Shown here: positions 46,080 through 58,610 of the stretch, piece by piece | How positions within the stretch are numbered: the stretch's first letter is position 1 | Layout of the letters: the number at the start of each line of letters is the position of its first letter | Origin: Hetaerina americana | Lineage: Eukaryota; Arthropoda; Insecta; Odonata; Calopterygidae | Assembly (NCBI GenBank): GCA_022747635.1 | Contig: JAKTNV010000010.1 | Span: 47,368,458-47,432,457 of the forward strand | Direction: 5' to 3' | DNA length: 64,000 bases | Position numbers and translations under genes: made by a program | Notes under the pieces: generated by a model | Databases searched by the model: none | Told to the model about the DNA's origin: nothing | The model's input: only the letters and a program-made list of their open reading frames with translations

Positions 46080-47065
46080 GACTGTTCAGGTGCGAGTGGC
46101 GGATGGAGAGTCCAGACGGGCAGAGTTGGGAGTGTAGTATGAGAGGGGTCAATATTACCCGTGCTGTTCAAAGTATATGCGGAAGAAATGGTATAGAGGC
46201 ATGGGAAAAACTGAACATAGGATTAAAGGCGGTAGGGAATTTATAAAATCAGTTGGGTTTGCGAATGAGCAAACTTTAGTTTGTCAGACAGCCAAGAAAT
46301 TGCAAGCACTGCTGAGTCCATTGTAAAGCCAGTACAATAGGAATGGGGTGAGAATAAATGTAAGCAAAACGAAGGTTATACGGTTTACCAAAGAGTGTGA
46401 TAGTATAAGTTAAATATGTTAAAATAAGAGTTCAACTCAAATTGATTAACCAAAGTACCTATATAGGAAGGGTTCTGGACCAAAATGATCGAAGGAGTAG
46501 GGACATAAGTTGAAGAAATACATTGGGCAAAGCGGCTTTTAGAAGATAGGGAGAATTTATGATTAGGACGTTGAGAAAGGGCGATAAAAAAATGCTCGCA
46601 AAACATTAAAATGTAGCGTTGTTTTGTGCGTTGCGGAAACATGTCATTGAAGCAGGATGATGGGCATATATTTGAAATGCGGGTGTGGAGAAGGATGGAA
46701 AACGTAAAATGGACTGAAAGGAAAACAAACGAGGAAGTTTGGCGGGAAAGAAGATTGTTAGGAGAAATCAAAGAAATGCAGGAGAGATGGATGCAGAGCC
46801 TTTTGATTGGCAATAGGATGTTGAAACTATAATAGAGGGGAGAATGTTAGGAAAACGAGGAAGGGGTAGGAATGAAAAGGATGGCCATGTTGAATGAAAT
46901 GAAGGGAGAAACGAAGTACTCGGAATTAAAGAGGGGCTAAATGTAATGTTGAATATCAGGTTTGTATTTACAAGAGAGACAAAGGAATTGTCGCTGTACC
47001 GTTTGATATTTTGTGTTCACCCATAACCAACCTTAACCGGTGGATTACCAAAAATAATAATTTAA
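46080..47065 (+). pseudogene. LINE RT and 3' end (family G)
   Basis: From about 46150 the translation yields VLFKVYAEEMV, KISWVCE-ANFSLS (decayed FADD region) and ENKCKQNEGYTV (from GMRINVKKTKVM). About 46430-46560 carries a YIGR..DQNDRRSRDI..NTLGKAAF block (from YLGSLI..DGR...DIRRRIALAKAAF). 46655-46800 contains MRVWRRMENVKWTERKTNEE and RRLLGEIKEMQERWM, then EGRMLGKRGRGRN. The 3' UTR ends with ACCAACCTTAACCGGTGGAT (47022-47041), matched by a similar string in the copy at 63670-64000. Many stops and shifts; the catalytic site is lost. It is the best preserved copy of this family in the window. Confidence 0.85.
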
Positions 47066-47259
47066 TTTTGGGAAGTTCAAAAATAGAGTTTTCTTTAAAA
47101 GGGGGGAGTGGTTTCTTAGTGTTTGATCGCTATTGACTTGCGACTGTAAGTGTGACAACGCTTCGATATATATTAAAGCAACGGTACTTACGTTTCATAT
47201 AAGAATAAAATATCTCCTTAACTCTAATGCTTTCAAATTTTCATGATGCTTATATCATG

Positions 47260-47375
47260 TTGACTAACCTCGGAAAATTTAATACCATTGATGATACCTC
47301 AAGAAAAAATAATACCATTGATGATACCTCATGAAAAAATCATGAGGTTGACTAACCTCATGAAAAAATATTAAA
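47260..47375. repeat. Tandem duplication with inverted flanks
   Basis: A 30-bp unit (AATACCATTGATGATACCTC plus AAGAAAAAAT or ATGAAAAAAT) occurs twice in tandem at 47281-47310 and 47311-47340. TTGACTAACCTC occurs on both sides (47260-47271, 47348-47359). TTTTTTCATGAGGTT and AACCTCATGAAAAAA form a near-perfect palindrome at 47334-47369. Confidence 0.85.
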
Positions 47376-49790
47376 GGTGCATAACGGTGCATAAGGTAAA
47401 CTTTTTTCGCTTTACAAATTAACATGCACGAGTAGGTACCAATCACCTGACTTCGGGAAAATGAGGGATAGAATGAATTTCTCAGCGGGTATGATAGGAG
47501 GGGGGCGATTGATGGCGGAGCAAGGGTAAGCAGCAGGCAGACAGGGCTCCCGGCCTGTGATGGAACGGCGCGAGAGAACGGACGGAAGGTCGACTTTATT
47601 TGGGAAAAGCTTAGCCCATCAGATCCACCATTACACTGAACCCTTTTGCCGAGGACAGGAGGTTGTGTTCAAGCGGGAAGGGTTCGAGGGAAAGAGGCAA
47701 GGGATGAACGTGGCAAGGGTAAAGGGCAGTTTAAATGGGAGAGAGGCGGGAGTTTGTGAAGACAGAGTAGAAGATTGAGGGTAAAGGAGGGAATATCCCG
47801 TTGTCTCATTACAGCGTCGTGTTCTGAATTGGCAGATTCCACGCTTTAATATATTAAGCTGCTATTCATCCTGTTTCCTACACCAAACATATGCGTATGA
47901 AATTCTATTGTAATCTCATATTATCATATTTAAAGCGAAGATGCAATCAGAATTGGTGTTCGGTAGTGGTTCTTTGTAGATATTAATCGAATTTAAGGCC
48001 GGAAATGAAATTATTTCTGGTATTTTAAACTGGGTTCATTGAGCCTTAACCGCGTATCGAAAACTTATGATCACAAAATTTTATTCTCCAGTAAAAATAA
48101 TTTGATTGAATTTTACACAATAAAGCTTAATAGTCTCCATTAATTTATTTCCAAAAAGCACTAATCACAATCGTTTATCCTTGATTTTCATTGTTATTTA
48201 CAGGATTTTTTCAAAGAGTTTCGTCTAATTGGAAGTGAGCATAAATGATATAATATTCGGTGTTAATCGGCACCTTATAAAGGAAGATAATTAGCAACTT
48301 GTGATGAACAGACTATTTTTCCGTATTTGCGTGTAGGGGACGCTGTTTATTTTAATATTCTTTTTCCAATAACTCATGGATAATATTCTGCTAAATCAGC
48401 AATACTCATTTTCCATGTTAATAAATATCTCTTTTAATCATAGCTCAATGTTCCTTTAGATTTCTTGCAGCAAGGGGAAAAATATCAAGCACAGAGTCGA
48501 GTTTTCGCCATTTCAAATCAATTTTAGGACGCCAAAGGAATGGTGTAAACATTAAACACAAAAATATGAGACTTTCCATACCAACCATTAAAGCCTTATT
48601 ACAAGGACAATGTTGAGTACCAAGGGATAATTCATGGTGAGGTATCTCGACCCAAATTTTACATATCAAGCTCTATAGCGATTATATGCCATGAAATTCC
48701 CCGCTAATTCAATTCACATAGACCCGCGTTAACAATAGTTAAAATGTGAATTCCCCTTCATTCTAGGCACCCATAAAAGAAATCGTTTCGGGCTCTTAAT
48801 GAATCTAAACGGTGAGATGTTTCCTCCCTGCGAGCCAATTACGAGTAAAAAAGTTTTGAAATATTAATCCTGCCCCGCACGAGAGGGTAATCTCCTTAGA
48901 CAAGTTCTGGGTCTGGTACGGTTCAACCGTATTCACGCACACAGGGGAAATCTAATTCCGCGGAAATGGCTACTCTCCCGTCGTCATTTGAGGCCTGGGT
49001 GGCAAGAGATAATTCAGGATGGGGAGGAGGACGGGCGGATGGACGAAAGGGTGGGGGGTGGTAGAGGGGAGGAAGGGGAGGAACTATGGGAGGAGGGGGG
49101 GAGGAGCAGAGGAGGGTTAAAGCGGTGTGGGATCGTGGCACCAGGGGAAATGAAAATCTGCGCAGCCAACTCTTTATTGCCCGGAGCCTTTGCCTCCGGA
49201 TTCTTTAAAAGACGTTTCCGGGTGCCTCCGTGAAAGGATTTTGTCGCGGGAGAGCGTGAAATCGAGAGGTGGGGGAGTCGTGGAAGGCATTAAAAGTGCA
49301 CGGAAGCTCGGTATCGCGTCTCTCTCTCGCTCTCCCTTCATCACTTGGAATGAATACGGTCAGGAGACGGCCACATTTGGCGTTCTATCCCCAAAGGATT
49401 GATGACGTTTAGGAGCGATCTGCGCAGGGGCGAGGGCATTTAGTAGAGCCGTAAGGTATTTGTCCTTCGTGCGGTTTTCAGGATAGTACTTCGCGACCAG
49501 GTCCAAAATTTATGAGACAAATGGCTTTTTTCGTAGTGCCTCGGAAAGAAAATTCTCTCAGAAGAAGCTTAATGTAACCTCGTTCCAATCTTTAGCCGCG
49601 GACTTGCTATGTGGTTCCGTCAAAAATTGCCCCGATTGGCTTTTAAGGATTTGGCTGAAAAGCAGCACAAAACTTCCAATTTACCCACTGCCTTGCCAGT
49701 TGCTGGGGCTAACAAAATTTCTGATCAGTTATTTTTGTATAATACCTAAAAGCTTTTCTTATTAAACGTTTCGGGTTAGAAAATATTATA
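47376..49790. other. Anonymous DNA with a G-rich polypurine tract
   Basis: No gene recognised. 49018-49130 is a dense G/A tract with runs of three to seven Gs. Frames at 47557-47778 and 48988-49402 are low complexity and have no domain. Confidence 0.45.
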
Positions 49791-50065
49791 CGAAGGTTGC
49801 TATTTATATTTTCGAAAAAAAAGGTTGGCGATGCAATAGTTTCTCGATGAAAGGGAATAAAAATAAGTCATTTGGCGCTAAATCAGGGCTGTACGGAGGA
49901 TGAACCATCAATTCGACGTTTTGGCCAGCTAAATAAGTAGTTGTTTCAGCCGATCTGTGAGAGCTTGCATTGTCATGATGAAGAATGATCCTTAGGTTAC
50001 GAGTGTACCCACATTTAGGACACTTGGGTTTCTTTGAACTATAAAGCATCCACCAATGCACGTTT
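49791..50065 (-). pseudogene. Mariner transposase fragment (family B)
   Basis: Minus-strand frame from about 50000 gives LRIILHHDNASSHRSAETT, YLAGQNVELMVHPPY, SPDLAPNDLFLFPFIEK and LLHRQPFFSKI. It spans the second and third catalytic Asp with 34 residues between them (DD34D). The residues are very similar to the fragment at 34995-35191. The preceding WWMLYSSKKPKCPKCGY stretch is not recognised as mariner. CGAAGGTTGCTATTTATATT at 49791-49810, preceded by TA, could be the element's end placed right after a truncated C-terminus, suggesting an internal deletion. Confidence 0.82.
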
Positions 50066-50172
50066 TTGCATCCGTTACACCCTCATCGCAGGTTTCACTC
50101 AATTTATGATGAATTTCGATGAGTTTTAAACCAAACAATGAAGAAAACGTTGTTCTTGTACACTAAACTACG

Positions 50173-50450
50173 CCGTTATAAGTATTGAAAAGCGTTGGAT
50201 TACTGATCGGAGGGCCCGGGTTCGATTCCCGTGAAAGTCTCTCTGGATACCTGCAGCCCCACCCAAGTCATGTGATTACTCGGGTACCAGATCTTTTTGG
50301 GAAACCATAACCGCCACAGGGAAAGGAACTAACTAACTAACTACTCTGATGTGTGAATTTCGCACGCCGTCGGGCTTAGTACTGGGTGAACTCTACCATC
50401 AACTACCAAACTGACCTTCGGGTTGAATACTGCGTTTCTGGTTTTATATA
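50173..50450 (+). mobile_element. tRNA-derived SINE (family A), copy with perfect B box
   Basis: The B box GGTTCGATTCC (50219-50229) is perfect, but the A box is replaced by unrelated sequence, so the head is truncated or mutated. The body follows the copy at 33815-34088 (CTGCAGCCCCACCCAAG, TCGGGTACCAGATCTTTTTG, GGGAAACCATAACC, AAACTGACCTTCGGGTTGAA). A short (AACT)n expansion lies at 50328-50343. Confidence 0.8.
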
Positions 50451-50994
50451 AATAAATTTATATACATATAGTTGGTGATAAATATATTAAATTAAGCCCA
50501 TTCATATCTTTCTATGTATTCTCAGTTACGAGAAAAACATTGATACACCTTAGATCTTGAAGGCCTCTCGTAAAATGGAGACTGTTCTTAACGGAAACAT
50601 ACCATTTTGCGAATTAGTTAAACTCTTAAAAAGAAAGGATATAAGCTTCAAAAAAGCTTGAATATGGATTTGGAGGTGAATGGCAACGAAGAATAGGAAA
50701 CTCTAGAGGACTAATGATCAAATTCTTTATCAGTTGATTGAGAAAAGATTTATTAAGACATTAAGACAACAGTAATAGTTTAAGAAACGCTGATTGGGCG
50801 TATAATAAGGTGCATGGGAACACGAATTTTATTCGGTCCACCTTGCAAGGTAAATTTTGTATAAACACATTCTTAACATTGCCGTAATTCCTAGCTTCGG
50901 CTAACAATGGTGATACCGCACACACAATTGACTGTTCTTCAATTCTTCATGAATTTTCACCTCCCTTTATTTCATCCAATAGAGCCTATTTATT
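50451..50994. other. Anonymous DNA
   Basis: Nothing recognised. Confidence 0.4.
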
Positions 50995-51420
50995 TCCTAT
51001 CCCTTCCTCGATTGCCTGACGTTGCCCCCTCTTTCACAATCGTCAAAATTACATCACCCATTAAAATGCTCTAAATTAACCTTACCTAAATTCTTTGGAT
51101 TTATCCTAATAATCTCCCCTTCTCCCTCACGATGCCTAGTAATTCATACTTTGTTTTCTTTTCCGTCTACATTTTTTCCATCACTCTTCACTCGCACATC
51201 TCAAAATCCTCCAATCTACGCTTTCATTTTGCTTTAATGATCAAGTGCCTTTTTAATCAACAAGTTATGACGAGCCTCTTCTTAACACCCTTACTCAATA
51301 TCCCTCAAATCAAATTTCATTTCATTGTGAAAGCTTCTTTGCCCAACTCAATTCTTCTCTTTTTCTCAATTTTCTCTACTACGCTGACCATCTGTTACCA
51401 TTTGCACTTTGTAAATTTTC
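50995..51420 (-). pseudogene. LINE 3' fragment (family G), decayed
   Basis: Minus-strand reading gives KIEKKRRIELGKEAFTMK near 51395-51340, GVKKRLV near 51285, then a DGKNVDGKENKV.ITRHREGEGEII stretch (decayed WRRME.V.WT.RKTNEEVL..GE...LL). It ends with NFDDCERGGNVRQSRKG, which aligns in sequence and position with FEDYNRGEKVRQTRK in the copy at 63670-64000. The 51022-51542 plus-strand open frames are antisense shadows. Confidence 0.6.
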
Positions 51421-53055
51421 TGACAGAACTCATGACGAAGGTTTTTTTCTTTCGGTATCCTTTACAAGAAATGAAACTTAGGGTGTATAGGGTTACCAAC
51501 CTTTGCGATTCCCAAACTACTTCATGCAGAATTTCCTGCTAATGGTTACGGTACTGCCGTTCAATTTTGGCACATCTTTCCCAGAATGCCACAAGCTCGG
51601 ACAAATCAAACTCGGATCCGTTTTCAATATTCTAATCAAATTTGCTGCCCTCCCGAAGAGACTAAGTTGACAGCCAGCATAGCGCTGCTTACGCATTACT
51701 ATTTGAAAGCTTAATGTGCTGTACTCACACAAGGGTGTTAGTGAAATGTAAAAAATAAAATGGAAAAAAATTGCAAATATTTTCTAACAAATGTTGCTGT
51801 TTATCATACCATAATTCTTTTCGTTGACACTTGAAAGTTATGGAAGAAGTGTGGTAGAACGAAATAAAAAGTACTTGGAAAAAAAGTGTTTCTTTCGTAA
51901 TCAGAAAGGCTTCTTTTAATGACAGTGCCTATCTAAAAGGGAGAGGAGTGAGGAATTTGTATAAGATTTTTTGCTATTAGCAGGACACGTGCACGAAACT
52001 ATTTCAGCATGAAAAAATTCTTCAAGTTAAATGGACTGAAATGTTTGAGGAAGCATATAGTTTGGGGGGAACGACAGTAAGAGAGATAATACGGACGAAA
52101 ACGCCATTTTCGATATTTGTAAATTTTTAATGGAAAGGGATTTAATTGATTTAATGTTACAGAAATTTTGGGTGATTGTTTAATAGAATGAACATTTTAA
52201 AATCAAGGCTTGGCAAAGGATGAAACTGTAAATTTTAAACTGCGTCCTGCACGTCTAATATGGAACACATGGGCTTGAAAACTGTTGACATAATACACCT
52301 GTTTGAGGAATATTTCTAGGAAAATTGATACATCTGGTTGGAAAGACAGTTTTGTGCCGGCATAAAATACTTAAAATAAAAGCAAATTGATTTTGGAGAG
52401 CAGACAGTGGCCGTATAGGGTAGCTAAACCTCCCGCCCTTGAGCCACAATTCGTAGTTTAAACTCGGTGGGGAGTTTTAGCGGGCAGAGATTTTGCATTT
52501 AGAAGGCCACCTCATTTTTTCGTTCAATACTGTTTAAGGGTAATAAGCTACCATAGTTCCGTACAAAATTACTTCACCGCCATAATTTAAGCTGAAGGGC
52601 TCTGGTGTGACCTTTTGTTTCTTCCACAGTGTTTATCGAACAATGGCAAGTGCCACTAATATTATTAAGAGCTCAGTTAACCATTTCGTAACGACTGCTT
52701 ATTGGTTCGTTTCCTTTGTTATGTGAGATGTAGGTGTTACTATGGAAAGTGATATTTTGCTAAATCCATTTCAAGGAGAGCAAATGAATGCACGCAGCGA
52801 AATACAAATAACTGGGTTTTAAAGCATTAAAAATAAACCAAGTGTGTCAGAAAGAGTGGGAATGATTTGCTCACTTAGAGAAGTTGAGAGGTTAAAACCC
52901 GAATCAAGCTGACAGAGAGGTTAATGGCGTTGCAAACGTATTTTACACAAGCATTGCGAAAAATTGTGTCGAGCCAATCTAGTTGACCAATGTTTTGCCC
53001 TAATTAGCCATTCAAAGTCAAGTGGCTCCGTTCGAGAAATGGACGGAAACGGTGA
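51421..53055. other. Anonymous AT-rich DNA
   Basis: Nothing recognised. Confidence 0.4.
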
Positions 53056-53059
53056 GGGG

Positions 53060-53440
53060 CTTGAATGAATGGTTCGGAGGTCGATATGTGCACTAGTTCG
53101 TCCCCGGGAGCGCAACGCACGTAGTTCAAGCGACGTGTTTACATTTTCCGACCGCGCGTCACACCCTGACGAGGGCCGTGAGAGCGCGTGTGTTCTCGTG
53201 AGTGCAAGTGCTCTCGTGCGGCCTATCCAAACCCCTCCTCCCCCGCCCTCTTTACCGGCCGCTCACGCCGCCTGCTTCGGGAGCGTGTTATTATTTCTCC
53301 CTATCCCCGGCCCCGCAACCCCTCTGCCCACCCCTCTCCACCATTTGATCCTTCCCCGCCCACTGAAAGAGGGGCAGGGTCGTGGTGAGGCTCCCACGCT
53401 CGACATAATCCAAACCTTACCCCCTCTAACCACGTTGTTA
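53060..53440. promoter_or_regulatory. CpG-rich patch, possible promoter-like region
   Basis: The local GC content and CpG density (many CG dinucleotides between 53094 and 53240, followed by C-rich sequence) stand out against the AT-rich surroundings. No TATA box, initiator or neighbouring gene is visible, so promoter activity is only a possibility. Open frames here on both strands are a by-product of composition. Confidence 0.25.
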
Positions 53441-56400
53441 AGGGAAAATTAATTTTCACTGCGCCAACCAATTTCAGAAGGTTTTGTTTTCTTTCCGGCC
53501 CTCGTTGCAACCCCCTCCCCCATTATCTCACTCTTCACCCCATATTCGTCCATGAGAACGTGAATTTCGAGGAAGAATCGGGAACTTACTTTCCTTAGTG
53601 GTTTGATGGGAGGGAGGCAAGGAGAAGCGGCGCGAAATCTTTCCTTTCAATTGTCTCCCCCCCCAACCCACGATTTTAATAGGCATTTTTAGCCCGAGGC
53701 CGCGAGAAGTCATTTTCGAGGAGGCAGCTTGGAATCCTTCAGTGAGTTACGGAAAACATTTTAATTAACTACGATGTGACGAATGCAAATATTCATATCT
53801 GGTAGTAATGCTGAAAAGAAGCTGCCAATAAGTGTTTGAAAGGATAAAATGCCCTATTTTAATGCAAGAAAGAACTAAGAATAACGCGAATATATTTTCT
53901 ATCCAACATCAATTTGAGGATAATCATAGAATGAACTATTGTATAAACAGATGATATGAGTTATTTAAATAGCAGAAATAGTTGGCTAGAAATAGGATCA
54001 TCTAGGATTTATATTTAAGAAAAACTTGCGAAAATATTTTTCCACGTTGAGTATCATTAAGAAATCCTAAGTCTGATATTAATTTTTGTGCTTAAATGGC
54101 ATTTTACGAAATTGATTGTTTTTGTTGAATATTATTAGGTATTATCGGTTAGGATTGCTTAATTAAGGGCGAAAAAATGGATCTAATTGTATGCCCTAGG
54201 AATTCCGCTGATGTATTTTCATTAATGGAAATGCCATGAATACCCATATATTGTTCTTTTTCTATACTATATTACTCTAACAAATCCAAGAAATTTATTT
54301 TTCTCGCAACCTTAAGTACTATAGTATTCACGTTCCCGACAGACGAGAAATCTTCTATTTTTCCTTGGAATACTGTCTCAGGAGGAAAGATTTTAATCGA
54401 TTTATCGCTTACATGAAAATCTATAACATCTGAACGAGAAAGAAAGGAATAAAGGACATAGGGTACTCTTCGATACTTATAAGTCGGTCAACGACAAAAA
54501 TTATAAAGCCTCCACCGAATTTATCACTGTTATGGTTGAAATATTGACCGCTTAGCGGGCAATTACGCTGACCATGATCCCTATTTCTGAACAAAATTTC
54601 TAATACCACAAATGCAATCTTATTTTTAGAGTATTGTGGGAATTGCTAGTGCCACGGGAGCGGAGTTAGAAAATTTAATGATAATCAAGAACGCTAAGGA
54701 CGTAACAGGTCATCATAAATGTTCAACACGCTCAATATATATACTTATTGATAGTTTTTTAATTATTCAAATCGATTTTACAAATATTGAAAAGAAAAGT
54801 TATTTTATTTTTTATAATTTTAGGTTTCTCCTCCTTTCACAACTAACATCCGTTAGTGGCGACTGGTTTTAATTATATTAAAAAACTGAGGTCTTTTCGA
54901 TTCGATATAGTTTGTACATTAAAAGTAAATACTAAGATTAATACTTAATAGTTGATCGAGACTTTTTCCGAAGGATTGCGAAGAGATTCTAAGTCTACAA
55001 ACTTTGGATCAGCTGGAGGGAGTCTAAATACGACGTGCAACCTGTTCGGCTTAGTTCTCTGAAAGTTTTGGCCAGAAATAAACCTCTTATCTTTAAAAAA
55101 AATTTTTGATTTTTAAAAAAGTCAACCATCACAAGATCGATTTTTATATTTGAAATTTGATTGGAATTTAAAAAATATAACTATCGACAAATCGTTAAAG
55201 TGGGATAATCATAATAGAAAAGAAAAGGTCAACATTTGCCTTTCCTGAATTGTTTGCTGGAAACCTTGTGTAATCAGTAGCCGCCAGTATGATGAATTCC
55301 ATAACTTGTTTCCCGTACATTTTTCTAGACATTCCTCCTCTACTCCTTCCTGCCATGGCCTTATTTGATACTATCTACAGCATAACATTACGTGCGTCCT
55401 GCTACAGAATATGATCCATTAATTTTCATCATCTCGTCAGTTCGTGCAGATAGAAAAAAAAGCATGACAAACGTGAGCGTAGCAATAACCACGGCAATGA
55501 ATCGGTGGAGTATTTTTAAGGTGCTTTCATTAATCCATATACCGACCAATTTGGCACCATGGGCTGTGGCGATGTATTATTTGATTAAATTTAGCAGTGT
55601 GTTCACATATATCTACCCTTCTCATTGTGACACGGGTGTTCACGTTTGGAGCGTGACCTCGCCGCAATTTCCGCATCCGATACTTTCTTTTAATTTTTTT
55701 CACGAGGGAAATTCCACAACCCCTAGTTCGCGTATCATAAAATTGGTCAAATTACGACGGGAAATTGCCCCTTCGCCGTTGGCCCCGCGGGGAAACCCTC
55801 TCGGAGCGCCCTTCCCAGCTTGCTACAATGGGCAGATGTGTAAGTATATGTATGTGTGTGTGCCTCGCCTCTTTCGCTCGCCACCCCAATGAAAGGCCGA
55901 CCAACCATCCATTTCTGGAGTCACACAACTTGCGCCTGGCGTTACGTCGTCTGTAATCGCCTTACATTTTGCGCTCCTCCATCTGACGCTCACGCAGCCA
56001 CGGAGACTACTTAGCGGGAACTTTGGAGAACTCGTCCACCCCTTATCTCCCTCCCATCCTCCCAGCCCCACCTCTTCCCAGTCACCGAGGTTCCTTCGTT
56101 TCCTCCCTTCCCATTCCACCCTCCTGACCTTCCCTATTTATACTCTCCTTGCCGGCCGTGTCATTAAAATTTCTTACTCCCAGCCTCCAATCCCTTCCAC
56201 CTAATCTACGAGATAACGGAGCAAAGAAAACTAATTTGCCGATTAATGGTTTTATGACTGAAAAATATTGAAGATTTTACTGTGCAGCATGCGTTCAGCA
56301 CGCTTAATGAGGAATGGTTCTTCTCATTTTAGAATTTTTTATTTGGTAATTACATCTTTCCAATAAGATTATGCTGAAAAAATTCCGAGATCCAGATGCA

Positions 56401-56555
56401 AATTTTTAAGTACTTTTCCTCATCGTCGAAAGTAGTCTATTTGAAGATTTCTAGCAGTATTCACCAGTTTCGTTTCATTAATCTCTTTTGCAGTAATTTT
56501 TATGATTTAAAAGGGTATTATCTTAGAAATTTTTCCACAGGGGATTAACATTATT
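53441..56555. other. Anonymous DNA
   Basis: About 3.1 kb. A 166-codon frame at 55392-55892 opens with GTG and shows no domain. C-rich and pyrimidine-rich stretches occur at 53500-53680 and 56040-56200. Confidence 0.45.
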
Positions 56556-56559
56556 GTTA

Positions 56560-56790
56560 TTGGTTCTATTCGGATGTTCTTCCGTCCTTTTAATCATTGC
56601 ACTCATCATTTTCATGAGCCCAATTATTTTATTTAACAGTCTTATTGCTTGGAATGCCCTCAGTCGGCTTCCTTCCTCAACTATTCTGCGTAGGATTCCC
56701 TCGTTTGTGAGTTTTCTCCATCAGTTGACTTTTATCATTATTCTTTCAAAAAGTGTTAATAAAACCAATATACCTACTCATTTGACTGCG
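56560..56790 (-). pseudogene. Possible LINE C-terminal fragment (family G-like)
   Basis: Minus-strand reading gives WRKLTNEGILRRIVEEGSRL near 56745-56685, which resembles the WTERKTNEEVL..IGEERSLL region of the LINE family seen at 46080 and 63670. No further motif was found. Confidence 0.35.
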
Positions 56791-58185
56791 GTTTCTCTCT
56801 CCGCACCTCTCTCACGTGAAAGTCTAAAGATGTTAGTGTAGCCATAGTTCTTTTTTATTTAGACTATTTCTTATGAAAATACTGGAAACGCCATAAATGC
56901 TCTCAGACTGCGGTAACAGTAATTAGAAAAAAATGGTAAAAATAAGCGTTTTAAGTGTGGCAGTGATATTTCATTACCCTGAAAAACATGACAGTAGGTA
57001 GCACAAAGTTTGGTTTTGACTTGTTATTTCTTTTATTCAATATCCATGTACCTAACTGTATGACTGCGTGATATGTGGCAGTCATTGCCTCGTTTAATCT
57101 CAAATGTAGTAAGATAATTAGGTGAAGCTTTCGTTTTTCAACATATTGAAATGCATTAATATCCAAATTAACAAAAAGCCAGAAAATTATTTGGCCTTTA
57201 AGAGGAAAAAACAGTTTCTTGCTGTAAAACTTACAGAAATCACATTTTTCAGAGATAAGTTTATGTTTATATTAAGTTTTTATGAATAAGAATTTAAATA
57301 ATTTACATTTTTTGAATTGGATTCTCAATCAATTAAATCTAGTTTGTACCTTATACGAGATGCCTGAGTTCGTTTCAATTGTTCAAAAACACCTGTCTAT
57401 CTACGATCAGGAAATATCTATAACTCCTATGTTTAAAATTTGTTTCTGGAAAATTAAATTCTCTCTTTTATAAAATGCGAATTTTTTTAGTTTAATGTTT
57501 AGGAATTTTGGGTTGGATGTAGTAAGGTATACAATTTGAAAATATTTTACCAGTAGATAAGTCAACGAAAATGAGATTAATCCTGGCAATATATTTTAAC
57601 CATTATAATGCAACTCGTAAAATTATGAGTTTTGGCAATTGATTGAGCATTGTGATGTGGAATTATCTATAAGAGGGACTACAACTGGATTAAGGGATTA
57701 ATCAGCTAAAGTAATAAAACTAATAATTTGGGGTATTGTTTATAGCCTCTAACCATGGCTCTACCATGGTTTTATATAAACGAATCATCAGACTACGATT
57801 TTTTATCCACCAAAGCGAAATGAATTATTGCTGTTTCTAAACCTTTCCTTTAATTGAACGGTTTGTTTTTGCCTTTGTATAACCAATTTTATCATTATAA
57901 AACGTTCTTCTTGGTGCATTGATTGAACTTTCTATCATTTGGATTTCATTTGAATGCGTTGTTGAATTCGTCGTTAAAAATTATATATCTATTTCTTGTT
58001 GTCATTATAGTTCCTTTACATCCCAGAAGGTAATTCAAAATTGCTCTTTCTAAGGAAACTAGTGGTAGTAATTATGCTAGGCAACAACAGAAAGTATGGA
58101 TAGGTTGTTCATCTCAGGATATACTGCCGAGGAATACGGAGTATCGCTAACTTTTAGTTATTACAAACAAATAATTGAGATAAAA
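56791..58185. other. Anonymous AT-rich DNA
   Basis: Nothing recognised. Confidence 0.45.
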
Positions 58186-58189
58186 GCTT

Positions 58190-58610
58190 AATTTTTATTT
58201 GTTACTCTGGAGACTTCTTCTGTTCAGTCACCGTCCAGAGTTATACATTTCTCTCAGCGTTTCGTTACCTTTCGAAGGTCGTCATTCTAGAAATCAGCAA
58301 ATTGCGTCGAAAATCATTATCTCTTGAATGACGTAATTTGTGTTCTCAAATATCCGACCCTGCCATGCTTTTTTGAGTTATAAAAATAAGAAAAAAGTCA
58401 CTTTAGACAAGATCGGGAGAATAGGGTGGATGTGGCAAAATATCAAAGCCATATCGCTTTGATTGTCGGTCGCGCTGTGGTCACGATTGCAGGTCGCGCC
58501 GTGTTTGCTTCTTCTGAAAACGAGCCAGTAGACGTGGAAGCCAGCCGACATGCTGACACCTTTGCATTTACAGTTCTGCGCGAATGATTTTTCCCAAACT
58601 AACATTTGCT
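58190..58610 (-). pseudogene. Mariner transposase remnant (family F), C-terminal part
   Basis: Minus-strand reading from about 58450 gives LIFCHIHPILPILSKVTFFL, a decayed form of the HPPYSPDLSPCDFFLF block. It continues after a stop with LKKAWQGRIFENTNYVIQEI, matching the LKK.L.GRRF.ST.DVIQ region that always follows. REMYNSGR then corresponds to the RCINSGGDY end. Upstream (58480-58600) the second catalytic block is not convincingly preserved. Several stops; dead. It differs from the other mariner families here. Confidence 0.6.

Noticed and set aside
46385..46813. 142-codon minus-strand frame
   Set aside because: Antisense to the WRRME/KWTERKT region of the LINE on the plus strand.
47281..47340. 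CRISPR-like or satellite array
   Set aside because: Only two tandem units with no spacers; eukaryotic context.
51022..51542. Plus-strand frames of 71 and 136 codons
   Set aside because: Antisense to a decayed LINE 3' fragment.
53069..53510. Open frames on both strands in the CpG-rich patch
   Set aside because: They result from GC-rich composition with few stop codons; no domain and no consistent frame.
55392..55892. 166-codon open frame on the plus strand
   Set aside because: Opens with GTG, no domain, mixed composition; chance ORF is the simpler reading.
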